Shown here piece by piece: positions 8,901-17,400 of a DNA stretch of 22,659 bases. The notes below the pieces were generated by a model, which worked only from the letters and a program-made list of their open reading frames with translations, did no database searches and was not told the DNA's origin. The position numbers and the translations under genes are program-made. Every line of letters begins with the position of its first letter. Positions within the stretch are counted from its first letter, which is position 1. This DNA is from an uncultured Bacteroidales bacterium. Lineage in GTDB: Bacteria > Bacteroidota > Bacteroidia > Bacteroidales > Bacteroidaceae. Where the stretch lies: NCBI GenBank assembly GCA_937916465.1, contig CALFTK010000060.1:1-22659 (forward strand). The letters are read 5' to 3'.

Positions 8901-9707
8901 AAGAGTAGCGCGTACAGAGTAGGTGCTGTTATCTTCCTGATAGCTCTTTACGTCAATTGCAACCTTTAGGTCGGCATCCCTGTATTGGGCATCCAAATCG
9001 GTAGTGACAAACCAGTCGAACAGACGTGTTTTAGGGGTGGCATATATAGTAACGTCATCACAGATACCTGCCAGGCGCCAATAATCCTGTCCCTCCAAAT
9101 AGTAACCATCACAATACTTGATTACGCAAACAGCAATGGTGTTTTTACCTTTCTTAATAAATGGGGTGATATCATATTCCGCAGGTTCCTGACCACCTTC
9201 GTTGTAACCTGCTTGTTGACCGTTTATCCATATGAACGATGCGCTTTGTGTCTTTTCCAGACGAAGGAATATCTGATGTCCATCCCATGATGAAGGTATG
9301 TTGAAGGTACGGCGATATGCACCTGTAGGGTTGTATTCGCGTGGTACGTATGGTGGGTTTGCCTTGAATGGAGCAGCAACATTACGGAATATTGGATCTC
9401 CATAACCTAACATTTCCCAGTTGCTGGGTACCTCTATCTTATCCCATCTGCCATCCTTGAAATTTGTCTGGAAAAAGTTTTGCGGAACCTCCTCGGGTGT
9501 ATTGGCGTAGTAGAATTTCCAACTGCCGTTTAGAGAAAGATGCTTGTCTGCCAGATAATAAGCATGTCCCTCTTCCTGATTCTCTTCAAAAACTGAGGTG
9601 TTTTCAATATAATCGTAAATATGCTCCAGGTATTGAGCATTCATCTGTAATGTACATGTGGCTATAAGACCAAATGTCAAACTCTTTTTAATTCTGTTTA
9701 TAATCAT
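5919..9707 (-). CDS. Secreted GH2 beta-galactosidase-like enzyme with inserted LamG-like domain
   Basis: At 1262 residues it is about 230 longer than LacZ. A signal peptide (about 1-24, ending QMNA-Q) is followed by the GH2 sugar-binding domain (about 50-225), the immunoglobulin-like domain (to about 335) and the TIM barrel. Acid/base is E464 in WSAGNESG and nucleophile E532 in MDEYLSVAGN; RISHYP and the WDF motif are also present. A concanavalin/laminin-G-like domain (about 594-790) is inserted between the barrel end (IWDFVNPGL) and the motif that follows in LacZ (CIWPDR), with a Gln/Arg-rich linker. Domain 4 and the Bgal small-chain domain (about 950-1250) complete it. Two LacZ features are altered: EGQD replaces EDQD in domain 1, and Ser replaces His three residues after the nucleophile. 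Exo-glycosidase action on a galactoside-like sugar is likely, but substrate is open. It has its own promoter and stands alone. Confidence 0.9.
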   Translation of the reverse strand: MIINRIKKSLTFGLIATCTLQMNAQYLEHIYDYIENTSVFEENQEEGHAYYLADKHLSLNGSWKFYYANTPEEVPQNFFQTNFKDGRWDKIEVPSNWEMLGYGDPIFRNVAAPFKANPPYVPREYNPTGAYRRTFNIPSSWDGHQIFLRLEKTQSASFIWINGQQAGYNEGGQEPAEYDITPFIKKGKNTIAVCVIKYCDGYYLEGQDYWRLAGICDDVTIYATPKTRLFDWFVTTDLDAQYRDADLKVAIDVKSYQEDNSTYSVRATLTDKNGAKVKEMVSDKFSINGKGKKSLELSSKVSNPEKWTSETPVLYKLKLELLAENGETVQQITSNMGFKETEIRNQTFYLNGEPIKVNSINTHMQHPELGHVITEETIRKDMEILKQHNFNSVRISHYPPVNKYLELADEYGLYIIDETGDEAHATEYLSNNQDFKEMYLERVRQMVLRDRNHPSVLFWSAGNESGEGPLITEVIKEGKKYDPTRYYMYGGNAYAHPGEDIIGPRYPTPYELEMNTAMTPEEEDPRPSFMDEYLSVAGNAGGGMDEFWEVIRRHPRLMGGAIWDFVNPGLTERIRPLKDSSPYNTPVHLMSNAKVEDGILCLSGHEEWVEVYRADNVELKGNALTISFDVKPGKLSGTHDGAPYITKGSTQFGVVQKGEKTLQFYLHTGVKHALNVDLPENWIGNWHHVTASWDGQEMKLYIDGELKGTEATPARQQTGNRRGNQQGERGVISNFPYPINIGRFAGNHAQDPQTIYTADAQMDNVAIYDKCLADGEGSAADAVLYLTFDSNGDEGTYYTIGTNMRTYGCIWPDRTVQPEMLQLKWTTQPVSVRLLNAEKGTVEVTNRLHFTDLSQYASHWALMADNEVIEEGDIQFTTGPQQKQIVTIPYKKPNIIPGKEYRIMVTSTLKEKQIWADAGHQVAWDQLELTEWNLPAVPEKLSASNINAEENDKLIKISGNGFCYIINKETGNLDQIEVDGKSVLKEPVTFNLWRAPLANEFDSWNAFRVNGGYNDGYGNMVSTLFYTQGVNQLRIRPSQIELTHNEHETTVTVHQLVQVGASSYGQLDLYIQGVQLAGFSLDYTYRFYDDGTVKIDNQASPQGKLPELLPRIGFTTSVMNSFDNITWYGRGPEENYPDRKTGYPVGIWTKSVADMYEPYLLPQDHALRTDIRYVKLLDDAGSGVQISMNEHFNFNAYQFSTDNLTKSQYTYQLQPQTDCYTLNLDYNTTGVGCTSIYVLDEYRVKPAPYNRTITIKPIATNK

Positions 9708-9731
9708 AATGGTTGTATTTGTTTATAACAT

Positions 9732-9764
9732 GCAAAAGTATAAAGAAAAAAACAATAATACAAT
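9732..9764 (-). promoter_or_regulatory. Bacteroidetes-type promoter of the long GH2 gene
   Basis: On the minus strand, ATTG (9764-9761), 20 bases, then TACTTTTGC (9740-9732). This fits the TTTG-N19-21-TAnnTTTGY pattern with one mismatch in the -33 box. The start of transcription would lie near 9725, about 18 nt before the ATG at 9707. The rest of 9708-9858 is AT-rich with a quasi-palindrome around ATATGCATAT (about 9800-9815) and no gene. Confidence 0.6.
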
Positions 9765-9858
9765 GTCATTCTAAGTCTTCATGTTTTAGCTCTTTTAAAT
9801 ATATGCATATTAAAGGCTTATATTTTTGTTTTATGTGGGAAGTAGTGTTTGAAAAAAA

Positions 9859-10407
9859 CTAGTAGATGAGCAGCCCTACCAGTGCGCCTAATCCTATTAT
9901 GGCAAATGGTCCAATCTTCTTTAGATATAGGGCTATAAATGCAACTATGCAAATAACATAACTTTTCCAATCTATAAAGTTTTCAGGTGTAGCTAAACTA
10001 ATAGCAGCGGTTCCTATAAGTCCCAACGTGGCAGGTTTCAAACCATTTAGAACACCTTTAAATATATGGTGGTCCTTCCATTTTTCATAAACCTTACATA
10101 ATAGAAGAACTATGATGAACGATGGAAGTACTACTGCGAATGTTGCAGTGAACGATCCTAATATACTCATAAATTCCGATGCGCCCGATTTTGCCAGAAC
10201 TTCGTATCCAACGTATGTGGCAGAATTTATGCCTATTGGACCGGGTGTCATTTGCGATATAGCCACTATATCGGTAAAAGCAGTATCGGTTAACCATTCG
10301 TGTTTGGTTACAACTTCGTTCTGAATAAGCGAAAGCATGGCATATCCACCGCCAATGGTGAACATTCCAATAAGAAAGAATGTAAGGAACAACTCTATGT
10401 ATATCAT
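9859..10407 (-). CDS. Chromate transporter-family half protein (CHR), second of pair
   Basis: At 182 residues this is the short-chain CHR type, about half of a full ChrA. The N-terminal signature is clear: F-L-I-G-M-F-T-I-G-G-G-Y-A-M, then E-W-L-T-D, then QMTPGPIGIN with a PGP motif. Five or six hydrophobic segments follow, as in one CHR domain. Short CHR proteins act as pairs of opposite membrane topology; the known activity is chromate export, though the natural anion in gut bacteria is uncertain. The start ATG overlaps the stop of the upstream partner in an ATGA, and AAGGAG lies about 9 nt before it, so the two are translationally coupled. Confidence 0.9.
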   Translation of the reverse strand: MIYIELFLTFFLIGMFTIGGGYAMLSLIQNEVVTKHEWLTDTAFTDIVAISQMTPGPIGINSATYVGYEVLAKSGASEFMSILGSFTATFAVVLPSFIIVLLLCKVYEKWKDHHIFKGVLNGLKPATLGLIGTAAISLATPENFIDWKSYVICIVAFIALYLKKIGPFAIIGLGALVGLLIY

Positions 10408-10958
10408 CTTTCTATCTCCTTCTGTTTCTTATTGTTATACCAACTTATGAATACAGCCATAACAATTACACATATAAGTATGTATATAGGCGATACACTA
10501 AGTATGCAGACAAGTACCATTGATGATACTACAACTATCCACTTCCACCAATTCATCTTGGTGGCTTTAAGCATATCCAACATGGGTACACCAATAAGTG
10601 CAACTACCACCGGTCTGATGCCTTTGAATGCTTTGATTACATATTCGTTGTCTTTAAACGATGTAAAGAACATGGCAACCAACAATATTATAAGGAAGGG
10701 TGGAAGACAACTGCCTATGGTAGCAACTATACTTCCTTTGGTACCTCTCAGTCTGTGTCCTGTAAGTATTGATATATTTACGGCAAATAGTCCGGGAGCA
10801 GTTTGGGCCAGCGTTATTATGTCTATGAAATCTTCGTCATCAAGCCATTTCCTCTTAACAAGTTCGCTCTTTATGGCTGCAATCATAGGAATGCCTCCTC
10901 CAATAGTGAAGGCTCCTATCTTTGCAAAAACCGAAAAAATTTGCCACAAACTTACCAT
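10404..10958 (-). CDS. Chromate transporter-family half protein (CHR), first of pair
   Basis: 184 residues with the same repeat as its partner: A-K-I-G-A-F-T-I-G-G-G-I-P-M near the N-terminus, KWLDDEDF, then QTAPGLFAVN, where the family's PGP reads PGL. Several membrane helices follow and the C-terminus is short and charged (KKQKEIER). It is first in the two-gene operon and overlaps the next gene by 4 bp. The start at 10958 is preceded by a -7 element at 10976-10984. The two halves are clearly related but diverged, as expected for a heteromeric pair. Confidence 0.9.
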   Translation of the reverse strand: MVSLWQIFSVFAKIGAFTIGGGIPMIAAIKSELVKRKWLDDEDFIDIITLAQTAPGLFAVNISILTGHRLRGTKGSIVATIGSCLPPFLIILLVAMFFTSFKDNEYVIKAFKGIRPVVVALIGVPMLDMLKATKMNWWKWIVVVSSMVLVCILSVSPIYILICVIVMAVFISWYNNKKQKEIER

Positions 10959-10975
10959 ATCTCAATTTTGATTAT

Positions 10976-10984
10976 GCAAAATTA
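10976..10984 (-). promoter_or_regulatory. -7 element of the chromate transporter pair
   Basis: On the minus strand this reads TAATTTTGC, an exact TAnnTTTGY match, about 18 nt upstream of the start at 10958. No convincing TTTG is seen at the -33 distance. Confidence 0.45.
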
Positions 10985-11088
10985 CAACTTTCCTTTTTCC
11001 GATACTCTATTATAGCAAGGAAATGTTTGATTAAATCATCAATGGTGTATTATTGGATAAATCTCCTGTAAAATATGCCATACATGTC

Positions 11089-11101
11089 AGCAAATATTGC
11101 T
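11089..11101. promoter_or_regulatory. Perfect 13-bp palindrome between divergent genes
   Basis: AGCAA-ATA-TTGCT is a perfect inverted repeat in the 239-bp region between the divergent chromate transporter pair and the lipoprotein hydrolase. It ends about 53 bp upstream of the hydrolase -7 element. It could be an operator. Short palindromes also arise by chance in AT-rich DNA. Confidence 0.25.
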
Positions 11102-11154
11102 CTAAATCTGACTAATGAATCTTTTGAAAGTGATGGTTTCTGATGGAGAATATT

Positions 11155-11163
11155 TAACTTTGC
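11155..11163 (+). promoter_or_regulatory. -7 element of the lipoprotein hydrolase gene
   Basis: TAACTTTGC is an exact TAnnTTTGY match about 35 nt upstream of the ATG at 11198. There is no good -33 TTTG at 19-21 nt; the nearest TTTTG ends at 11126, 28 nt away. Confidence 0.45.
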
Positions 11164-11197
11164 CGAGATTTGTTTTTGTTTATTTAAATATGTAATT

Positions 11198-12547
11198 ATG
11201 AAGATGAAATTGTTTTGTTGGGTACCGTTTTTGTGTACTATGATAGGCCTGATGACATCGTGTAGCAAAGATAATACAGATGATATTCCGGATAACACTA
11301 TTCAAATTGATACAAATGTCTTTTATGAAATAAAGAGTGATAATACATTTAAGGTTGTCGATTTGGTAAATCAGTTAGCACTGCCAGAAGGAGAAATGGT
11401 AAGCAAGGATCTTATTCTTGGTCAGCTTGAGGTACGAGAACAAAATCTGAAAAAGGAAGTGGGTAATGATAACCTGGAACTGGGTTTGCGTAAAGTGGTC
11501 TATTATTATAACAGTATAGACGTAGAAGGTGAACCTATAACTCTCTCTGCTGCTGCATTTTGGCCCGGATATTTTACAGATGGCAAATGGAATAATATGG
11601 AACTTGATAATATTTGCCTGATGGAACATTATACCATAACATCAAATACGGAATCGCCCAGTGCGGGGATACCTTTGGAGGTCTTTGTAACAGGCGATGC
11701 TTTGGTCTTGATGCCCGACTATATAGGATATGGTATAACCAAAGATCTGCTACATCCATATTTGAACCACGAACTCTGTGCTATGAATTCTATTGATGCT
11801 GTGCCGGCAGGATATGCAACCTTTGTTGGATTGTCCGATAAAGGGTTGAAGACAGATTGTAAATTTGTAGTAGCAGGGGCATCGCAAGGTGCCGGTAATG
11901 CGCTTGCAATACATAAGTATCTGGATACAAATCCCACTGTCGCCAAAAATTGGCATTTTGCATATACTAATTGTACATCGGGTCCATATAGCCCGGTTAA
12001 GACCATGGAAAGGTATTTTACCGAAGGTAAGACAGCACTGCCGGTAGTATTCCCGCTTACACTTAAATCTATGTTGGCATCATATCCGGAAGTGATGAAT
12101 GGCTTTACAGAAGAGATGATGTATTCCAATGCCTATTTAGAAGTTAAGAAACAGATTGACGAGATGATTTCCGGCAAACAACATACAACCACTGAAATTA
12201 ACCGCTTCTTTATGGAAAATGTAAAGAAAACCGTTGTGGATGGTTTGGCTGAAGATGAAATTCTGTTGACCGATATATTGAGTGCAGAGATGCTTAATCC
12301 AAATTCAGATATAATGAAGGCTCTGTACAGTTGTTTTGAAAAGAATGATTTGACAAAAGGTTGGACACCTGTTCGTCCTATAAAACTGCACTATTCAACA
12401 GGCGACCGTATAGTATCTTCAGACAATGCACTTGCAGTTAAAGAGGCTTTTGATGATAAAGTTATATTAACTCCAACATCAGTTCCTATGGAACACATGG
12501 CAACATGTGCCTTCTGGATGTTCAGTCTATTCCTAATGGGACTTTAA
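11198..12547 (+). CDS. Lipoprotein alpha/beta-hydrolase (secretory-lipase-like)
   Basis: 449 residues. The signal peptide ends in a lipobox M-T-S-C, and the mature N-terminus C-S-K-D-N-T-D-D is acidic, resembling surface-export signals of Bacteroidetes lipoproteins. The catalytic triad can be placed: nucleophile S229 in the elbow G-A-S-Q-G, acid D403 in STGDRIV, and H433 in PMEHMA. The segment MPDYIGYG with LHPYLNHE after it is typical of LIP-type secretory lipases and related esterases, which have a long lid between nucleophile and acid. Substrate unknown: an acyl or acetyl ester is likely. ATG at 11204 is an equally good start. It is a single gene with its own promoter, possibly followed by a weak terminator. 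Confidence 0.8.
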   Translation: MKMKLFCWVPFLCTMIGLMTSCSKDNTDDIPDNTIQIDTNVFYEIKSDNTFKVVDLVNQLALPEGEMVSKDLILGQLEVREQNLKKEVGNDNLELGLRKVVYYYNSIDVEGEPITLSAAAFWPGYFTDGKWNNMELDNICLMEHYTITSNTESPSAGIPLEVFVTGDALVLMPDYIGYGITKDLLHPYLNHELCAMNSIDAVPAGYATFVGLSDKGLKTDCKFVVAGASQGAGNALAIHKYLDTNPTVAKNWHFAYTNCTSGPYSPVKTMERYFTEGKTALPVVFPLTLKSMLASYPEVMNGFTEEMMYSNAYLEVKKQIDEMISGKQHTTTEINRFFMENVKKTVVDGLAEDEILLTDILSAEMLNPNSDIMKALYSCFEKNDLTKGWTPVRPIKLHYSTGDRIVSSDNALAVKEAFDDKVILTPTSVPMEHMATCAFWMFSLFLMGL

Positions 12548-12572
12548 TACCGCTCGGTTTTATTGCGGTATT
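12546..12572 (+). terminator. Weak hairpin after the lipoprotein hydrolase
   Basis: AATACCGC (12546-12553) pairs with GCGGTATT (12565-12572), an 8-bp stem that starts inside the stop codon. No real T-tract follows, so termination would be inefficient. The same bases may contribute the -33 element of the next promoter. Confidence 0.4.
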
Positions 12573-12595
12573 TGGAATTAAATTCATATCTTTGT
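12562..12595 (+). promoter_or_regulatory. Bacteroidetes-type promoter of the esterase-GH2 operon
   Basis: ATTG (12562-12565), 21 bases, then TATCTTTGT (12587-12595), an exact -7 match. Transcription would begin near 12602. The -33 box lies in the right arm of the preceding hairpin. Confidence 0.5.
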
Positions 12596-12602
12596 TAAAT
12601 GT

Positions 12603-12623
12603 AACGTTTAACAGTTAAATGTT
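12603..12623. promoter_or_regulatory. Inverted repeat at the predicted transcription start
   Basis: TTTAAC-A-GTTAAA (12607-12619) is a perfect inverted repeat. It extends with one mismatched pair on each side to AAC (12603-12605) and GTT (12621-12623). It lies just downstream of the -7 element, where a repressor would block initiation. Operator function is inference. Confidence 0.35.
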
Positions 12624-12664
12624 GCTTCGTGTTATAAGATAGAGTTAATAAAAAACAGATTTAT

Positions 12665-14416
12665 ATGAAAAGATTCTTATTGTCGTTGTTGGCTGCTATG
12701 TTGTTTGGTTTGCCAATGTGTGCCGATGAAATTACAGTTGATGGCACAAAAAGAAATTATATTTTATATGTACCGAGTAATTTAGGTGAAGATCGTCCTT
12801 TGCTTATATCATGCCATGGCATGAATCAAGATGCAGCTTATCAGAGAAATATGTTGCAAATAGAATCTGTGGCCGATACAGCAAAATTTGTTACTGTTTT
12901 CCCAAATGGTATTGATAAATCATGGGATATAAGCGGTGACAGGGATTTAAGATTTATGCAGGCTCTTATTGATGAGATGGTAAAAAAATATGCCATTGAT
13001 CCTGATAGAGTATATTTGTCAGGCTTTTCAATGGGAGGTATGTTTACATATCATGCCATGAACAGAATGGCTGATAAAATAGCTGCATTTGCTCCTATAA
13101 GTGGTTATCCTATGTGGGGCGGTAACTATTCAAGTTCTCGTCCGGTACCTATTATTCATACTCATGGAACAACCGACGATGTGGTGGGCTTTAGTGGTGT
13201 AGCTGCTGTGCTTTCCGGCTGGGTTGATAGAAATAAGTGTTCTAAAACCGCTAAAGTGGAAAAACCATATCGCGCCGGTCACATTACCAAACATACATGG
13301 TCAGGTGGCGAAGAAGGTGTAGAGGTGGTTCTGTTGGAGATGGCAAATAAAGGACACTGGATATCAAACGATGGTGGTGTAAAAACCGGTGATGAGATAT
13401 GGAAATTCTGTAGAAGATATTCGTTGAATTTTACGGATCCTAAAGTGAAAATTACAGCTCCTGTTGGTGGTTTGGTTTACACTACCTTTGGAGGAAAATC
13501 GGAGATACCCGATATAACCGTTAGTGCTACAGCAACAGACCCAGATAATGAGATAGCAAAAGTATCGTTCTACGATGGCGATTCTTTGGTGGTAGAAATA
13601 ACAGAAGAACCATACGAATTTGTGTTTTGTAATTTGCAGAAAGGTAAACATGAGATTAATGTTGTGGCAACAGATATAGATGGTAATACCGGTAGTGATG
13701 TAGTTGTTCTGAATGTAAAAGAACCTGCGGGACTTTCTATTATATCAAGTTTTTCCAAAGAGAACTCTGTTCCGGATGGCTGGTTAGTATCTAATGGTTC
13801 TACAAAGCGTGTAGGTCCTAAGTATGATCTAACATCGGGATGCAGAACTTTAAAATTTACAGGTTCAAAACGCGATTTTGCATCGGGTTTATATGTATAT
13901 AGTAGCTCAGGTAGAGCTGCTTTCGCGCGTTATGCAGGAAAAGGGACCAATTCTACTCTGATATTTTATCCCGGTAAGTATCAAATGAATTTGCGTATAG
14001 CAAACTGGAATAATCCGGATTTATCGCCTGTAACAATAGCTGTTGAGACAATAGGTGGAGAAGAGGTCTTTACTGAAACTATCACTCCGGCGGTCAATAT
14101 AGGAAACAATACAGCAAATAGCTTTTCCGGTGCATCAGTTTTAAAGATTCCTTTTGATATTTATGAAAAGGGGCAGTATGTAGTCTCCTTTTACACAGAA
14201 GAAAAAGAGAATGCCGATCTTGTTCTTGGCTATTTTGCTCTAATTCTTAAAGAAGCATTAACTGCTGTAGATAATGTTGAAGAGGCTGCTCAGGTGGTGA
14301 ATGTTAAGTACTATAATCTGAGTGGCGTAGAGATTCAGAAACCTGAAAACGGTATATATATAATGAGGTCTGTTTTATCGAACGGAAAACAGATAGGCAA
14401 GATAATAATGAAGTAA
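12665..14416 (+). CDS. Secreted CE1/PHB-depolymerase-like esterase with Ig-like and C-terminal sorting-like domains
   Basis: 583 residues. A signal peptide (about 1-20) is followed by an alpha/beta-hydrolase of the LpqC/esterase-PHB family (about 22-255): oxyanion segment ISCHGMNQDA, nucleophile S122 in GFSMGG, acid D171 (or D172) in HGTTDD, and H231 in NKGHW. Next is an Ig-like/cadherin-like domain (about 258-355) with the ATDPDNEI and ATDIDGN calcium-type motifs, then a beta-rich region (about 358-525). The last roughly 45 residues (VKYYNLSGVEI, then NGIYIM, then GKIIMK) resemble type IX secretion sorting tails of Bacteroidetes. Family members remove acetyl or feruloyl groups from plant polysaccharides. 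Followed 47 bp later by a GH2 gene, so de-esterification before or alongside glycosidase action on one glycan is a reasonable inference; true PHB degradation is unlikely. Confidence 0.82.
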   Translation: MKRFLLSLLAAMLFGLPMCADEITVDGTKRNYILYVPSNLGEDRPLLISCHGMNQDAAYQRNMLQIESVADTAKFVTVFPNGIDKSWDISGDRDLRFMQALIDEMVKKYAIDPDRVYLSGFSMGGMFTYHAMNRMADKIAAFAPISGYPMWGGNYSSSRPVPIIHTHGTTDDVVGFSGVAAVLSGWVDRNKCSKTAKVEKPYRAGHITKHTWSGGEEGVEVVLLEMANKGHWISNDGGVKTGDEIWKFCRRYSLNFTDPKVKITAPVGGLVYTTFGGKSEIPDITVSATATDPDNEIAKVSFYDGDSLVVEITEEPYEFVFCNLQKGKHEINVVATDIDGNTGSDVVVLNVKEPAGLSIISSFSKENSVPDGWLVSNGSTKRVGPKYDLTSGCRTLKFTGSKRDFASGLYVYSSSGRAAFARYAGKGTNSTLIFYPGKYQMNLRIANWNNPDLSPVTIAVETIGGEEVFTETITPAVNIGNNTANSFSGASVLKIPFDIYEKGQYVVSFYTEEKENADLVLGYFALILKEALTAVDNVEEAAQVVNVKYYNLSGVEIQKPENGIYIMRSVLSNGKQIGKIIMK

Positions 14417-14463
14417 CTTGGAGATTGTAGTTGTGTTATATAACCATTGAATATTAGCAGAAT

Positions 14464-17400
14464 ATGAAAAGGTTGTTACTCTCTATTTTAATGGTGGGAT
14501 TTGCGTATGCAGGTCAAAGCCAGGAGATAAATGACTGGGAAAACCCTCAGGTTATAGGAATAAATAAAGAACCATATCATGCAAATCTTACATTACCATC
14601 GCAAAAGTATAATTGTGGCGAATGTGAATCGTTGGATGGTAGCTGGAAATTCCGTTGGTATGCGCGTCCTGAACAGAGAATAGTGGAGTTTTATCAACCC
14701 GATTTTGATGTATCGGCATGGGATAATATTATAGTTCCGGGTGAATGGCAGATGCAGGGGTATGGCATACCTATTTACAGTAACTGGACCATGCCGTTTA
14801 AAAAAGATCAACCTTTTGTAATGTCTGAACCGCCTAAGGATTACTATACATACGAAAACAGAAATCCTGTTGGTCAATATGTTACAACGTTCAATGTTAC
14901 CGGTATAACCAAAGATAAAACATATTACCTACATTTTGGAGGAGTTGAATCAGCCATGTACTTGTGGGTAAATGGTCATAAGGTTGGTTATAGTGAAAAC
15001 TCTATGGCTCCGGCAGAATTCAATATTACTCAGTATGTTCAAGAGGGAGAGAACAAGCTGGCGGTAGAGGTCTATTCCTACTGCGACGGTAGTTATCTGG
15101 AAGATCAGGATATGTGGCGTTTGTCGGGTATATTCCGTTCGGTTGACCTATGGACCAGACCCGATGTTCATATAGCAGATTACACAATAACTGCAATTCC
15201 TACCGAAGATTATTCCAATGCGGAGGCTACCATAAAATTTCAGGTAGCAAACCTGTCTTCCAAAAGCAAGAAGAATGTAACTCTGAACGTTTCAGTTAAT
15301 GGAAAGAATAATAAGGGACAAAATGTGTCGTATTCTTATTCTCAGAATATCAAGAAGATAGAGGCAGGAGAAACAGCATTGGCAGAAATGGTGATCAATA
15401 TTGATAATCCATCGCTTTGGTCATCGGAAAAACCCAATTTATACGATGTTGATATAGTGCTGAGCAATAAGGAAAAAGAATTGGAACACTTCAATAATCA
15501 TCTTGGAGTAAGAAAAGTGGAAATTAAGGGCGATGTGGTCTATTATAACGGTAAGCCTATAAAGATAAAGGGTGTAAACAGGCATGAATTCCACCCTCGA
15601 ACAGGACGTACTATGGATAGAGCCACTATGGAACTTGACCTGAAGATGATAAAGCAGGCAAATATCAATCTGGTTAGAACATCGCACTATCCGGACGATC
15701 CTCTTTTCTATGAACTCTGCGATGTTTATGGTCTGTTTGTTATGGATGAAGCAAATCAGGAGAGCCATGCATACGGATTGAGAAACCGTGAACTGGGCGA
15801 TAATCCGGATTGGACAAAGGCGCATGTTGACAGGGCAGAAGCACTTGTTGCAAGAGACAAAAACTGGCCTTGCATACTTATCTGGTCACTTGGAAACGAA
15901 GGCGGACAAGGCATTAATTCTATTGCAATGGCAGAAAAAGTGCGCGAAATGGATTCTACCAGAATGGTATTCAGTGATACCGATCGCGATATATCCGATT
16001 TCTATGACGATGGCTATATACATCCGGACAGAGTAGCAGAGCTGTCCAAACAGATTACAGATAAACCTTTCTTTATGAGAGAGTATGCATACGCAGGTGG
16101 TAATTCATTGGGCAACTACATAGATTATGCAAAAGTTATAGATGCTGATCCAAGTAACTTTGGTGCAGTTATATGGGAATGGTGTGACCATGGAATAGCA
16201 AAGAAAAAGGGCAGTAATGTGCAAAAGTATGGTGATAACCCATTCTCTCTGACATTAGAAGCCGATGAACACTTTGCCTATGGTGGCGATTATGGCGATA
16301 ATCCACATTCATCAACAACATGTTTGAACGGTATAGTGCGTGCCGACAGAATTCCGCATCCGCAGTATTTTGAAGTGCAGAAGGTTAATCAATATCTGAA
16401 CTTTGAACTGGTGTCATCAAGCAATATTCGTGTAATAAACAGTTATCATTTTACATCTTCTAACGATTTTGACTATTTCTACGAATTTGTTGATGATGGT
16501 AAGGTGGTACATGCCGGTGAACAGCCTATAAATACCAACGGAATACTTGAAATTCCTGCTTTTGACGATACTCAGGGCGAAGTTTTCCTAAATGTATATG
16601 CTCGTTTGCGCAGGTCAACTGTGTGGGCCGATGCAGGTTTTACAGTTGCAAAAGAGCAATTCTTATTGGTGGAAAAACCTGCTGCAAAGATAGAAACAGG
16701 AAAGTCTGTACCATTGGTTAAAGAGACAGAAAACAGCTATTTGGTTACAGCCGGTAAAGAGGTGATAAGTATTGAAAAGAATACCGGTTATTTAACATCC
16801 TGGAAGCATAACGATACAGAGTTGTTAAAGGAGCCGCTTCAGCCATATTTCTGGAAACCTGCAACAGAAAATCAGAAACACAACAATTATAACCGCCGAC
16901 TTGGTCCGTGGAGAGATGCAGCAAAATCTATGAATGTAGTATCTGCCAAGATGGATAAGCAGAGTGGAAATGTTGTGTTGACTTTTGAACAGGAGATGGC
17001 TATAGGAGCAAAATACACTCTTACGTACACCATAAATTCTGATGGCAAGATTCAGGTCTATGCAGATTATGTTCCAACCAAAGAGGGGTTGCCATTGATG
17101 CCAAAGTTTGGTATGAAGATGCTTGTAAATTCTACAATGGATAATATAACATGGTATGGCCGTGGTATTTATGAAAATTATCCTGACAGAAAGTCTTCAG
17201 AATTTATAGGTAAATATTCGTTGCCTCTTAATGAGTTTGTTGTAAATTATCCGGCACCGCAAGAGAATGGTAACCGTTCTGATGTCAGGTGGATTTCTTT
17301 CACTGATGGCAATCTTACTATGCGTGTAGAGGGTATGCAACCGCTATGTGTTAGGGCATGGCCTTGGATGGAGGAACAAATTGAAAAGGCAGGACACTCT

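Noticed and set aside
9780..9820. AT-rich quasi-palindrome centred on ATATGCATAT as a terminator of the upstream chromate transporter pair.
   Set aside because: It lies beyond the end of that operon on the far side, close to the GH2 promoter, has bulges, and lacks a GC-rich stem.
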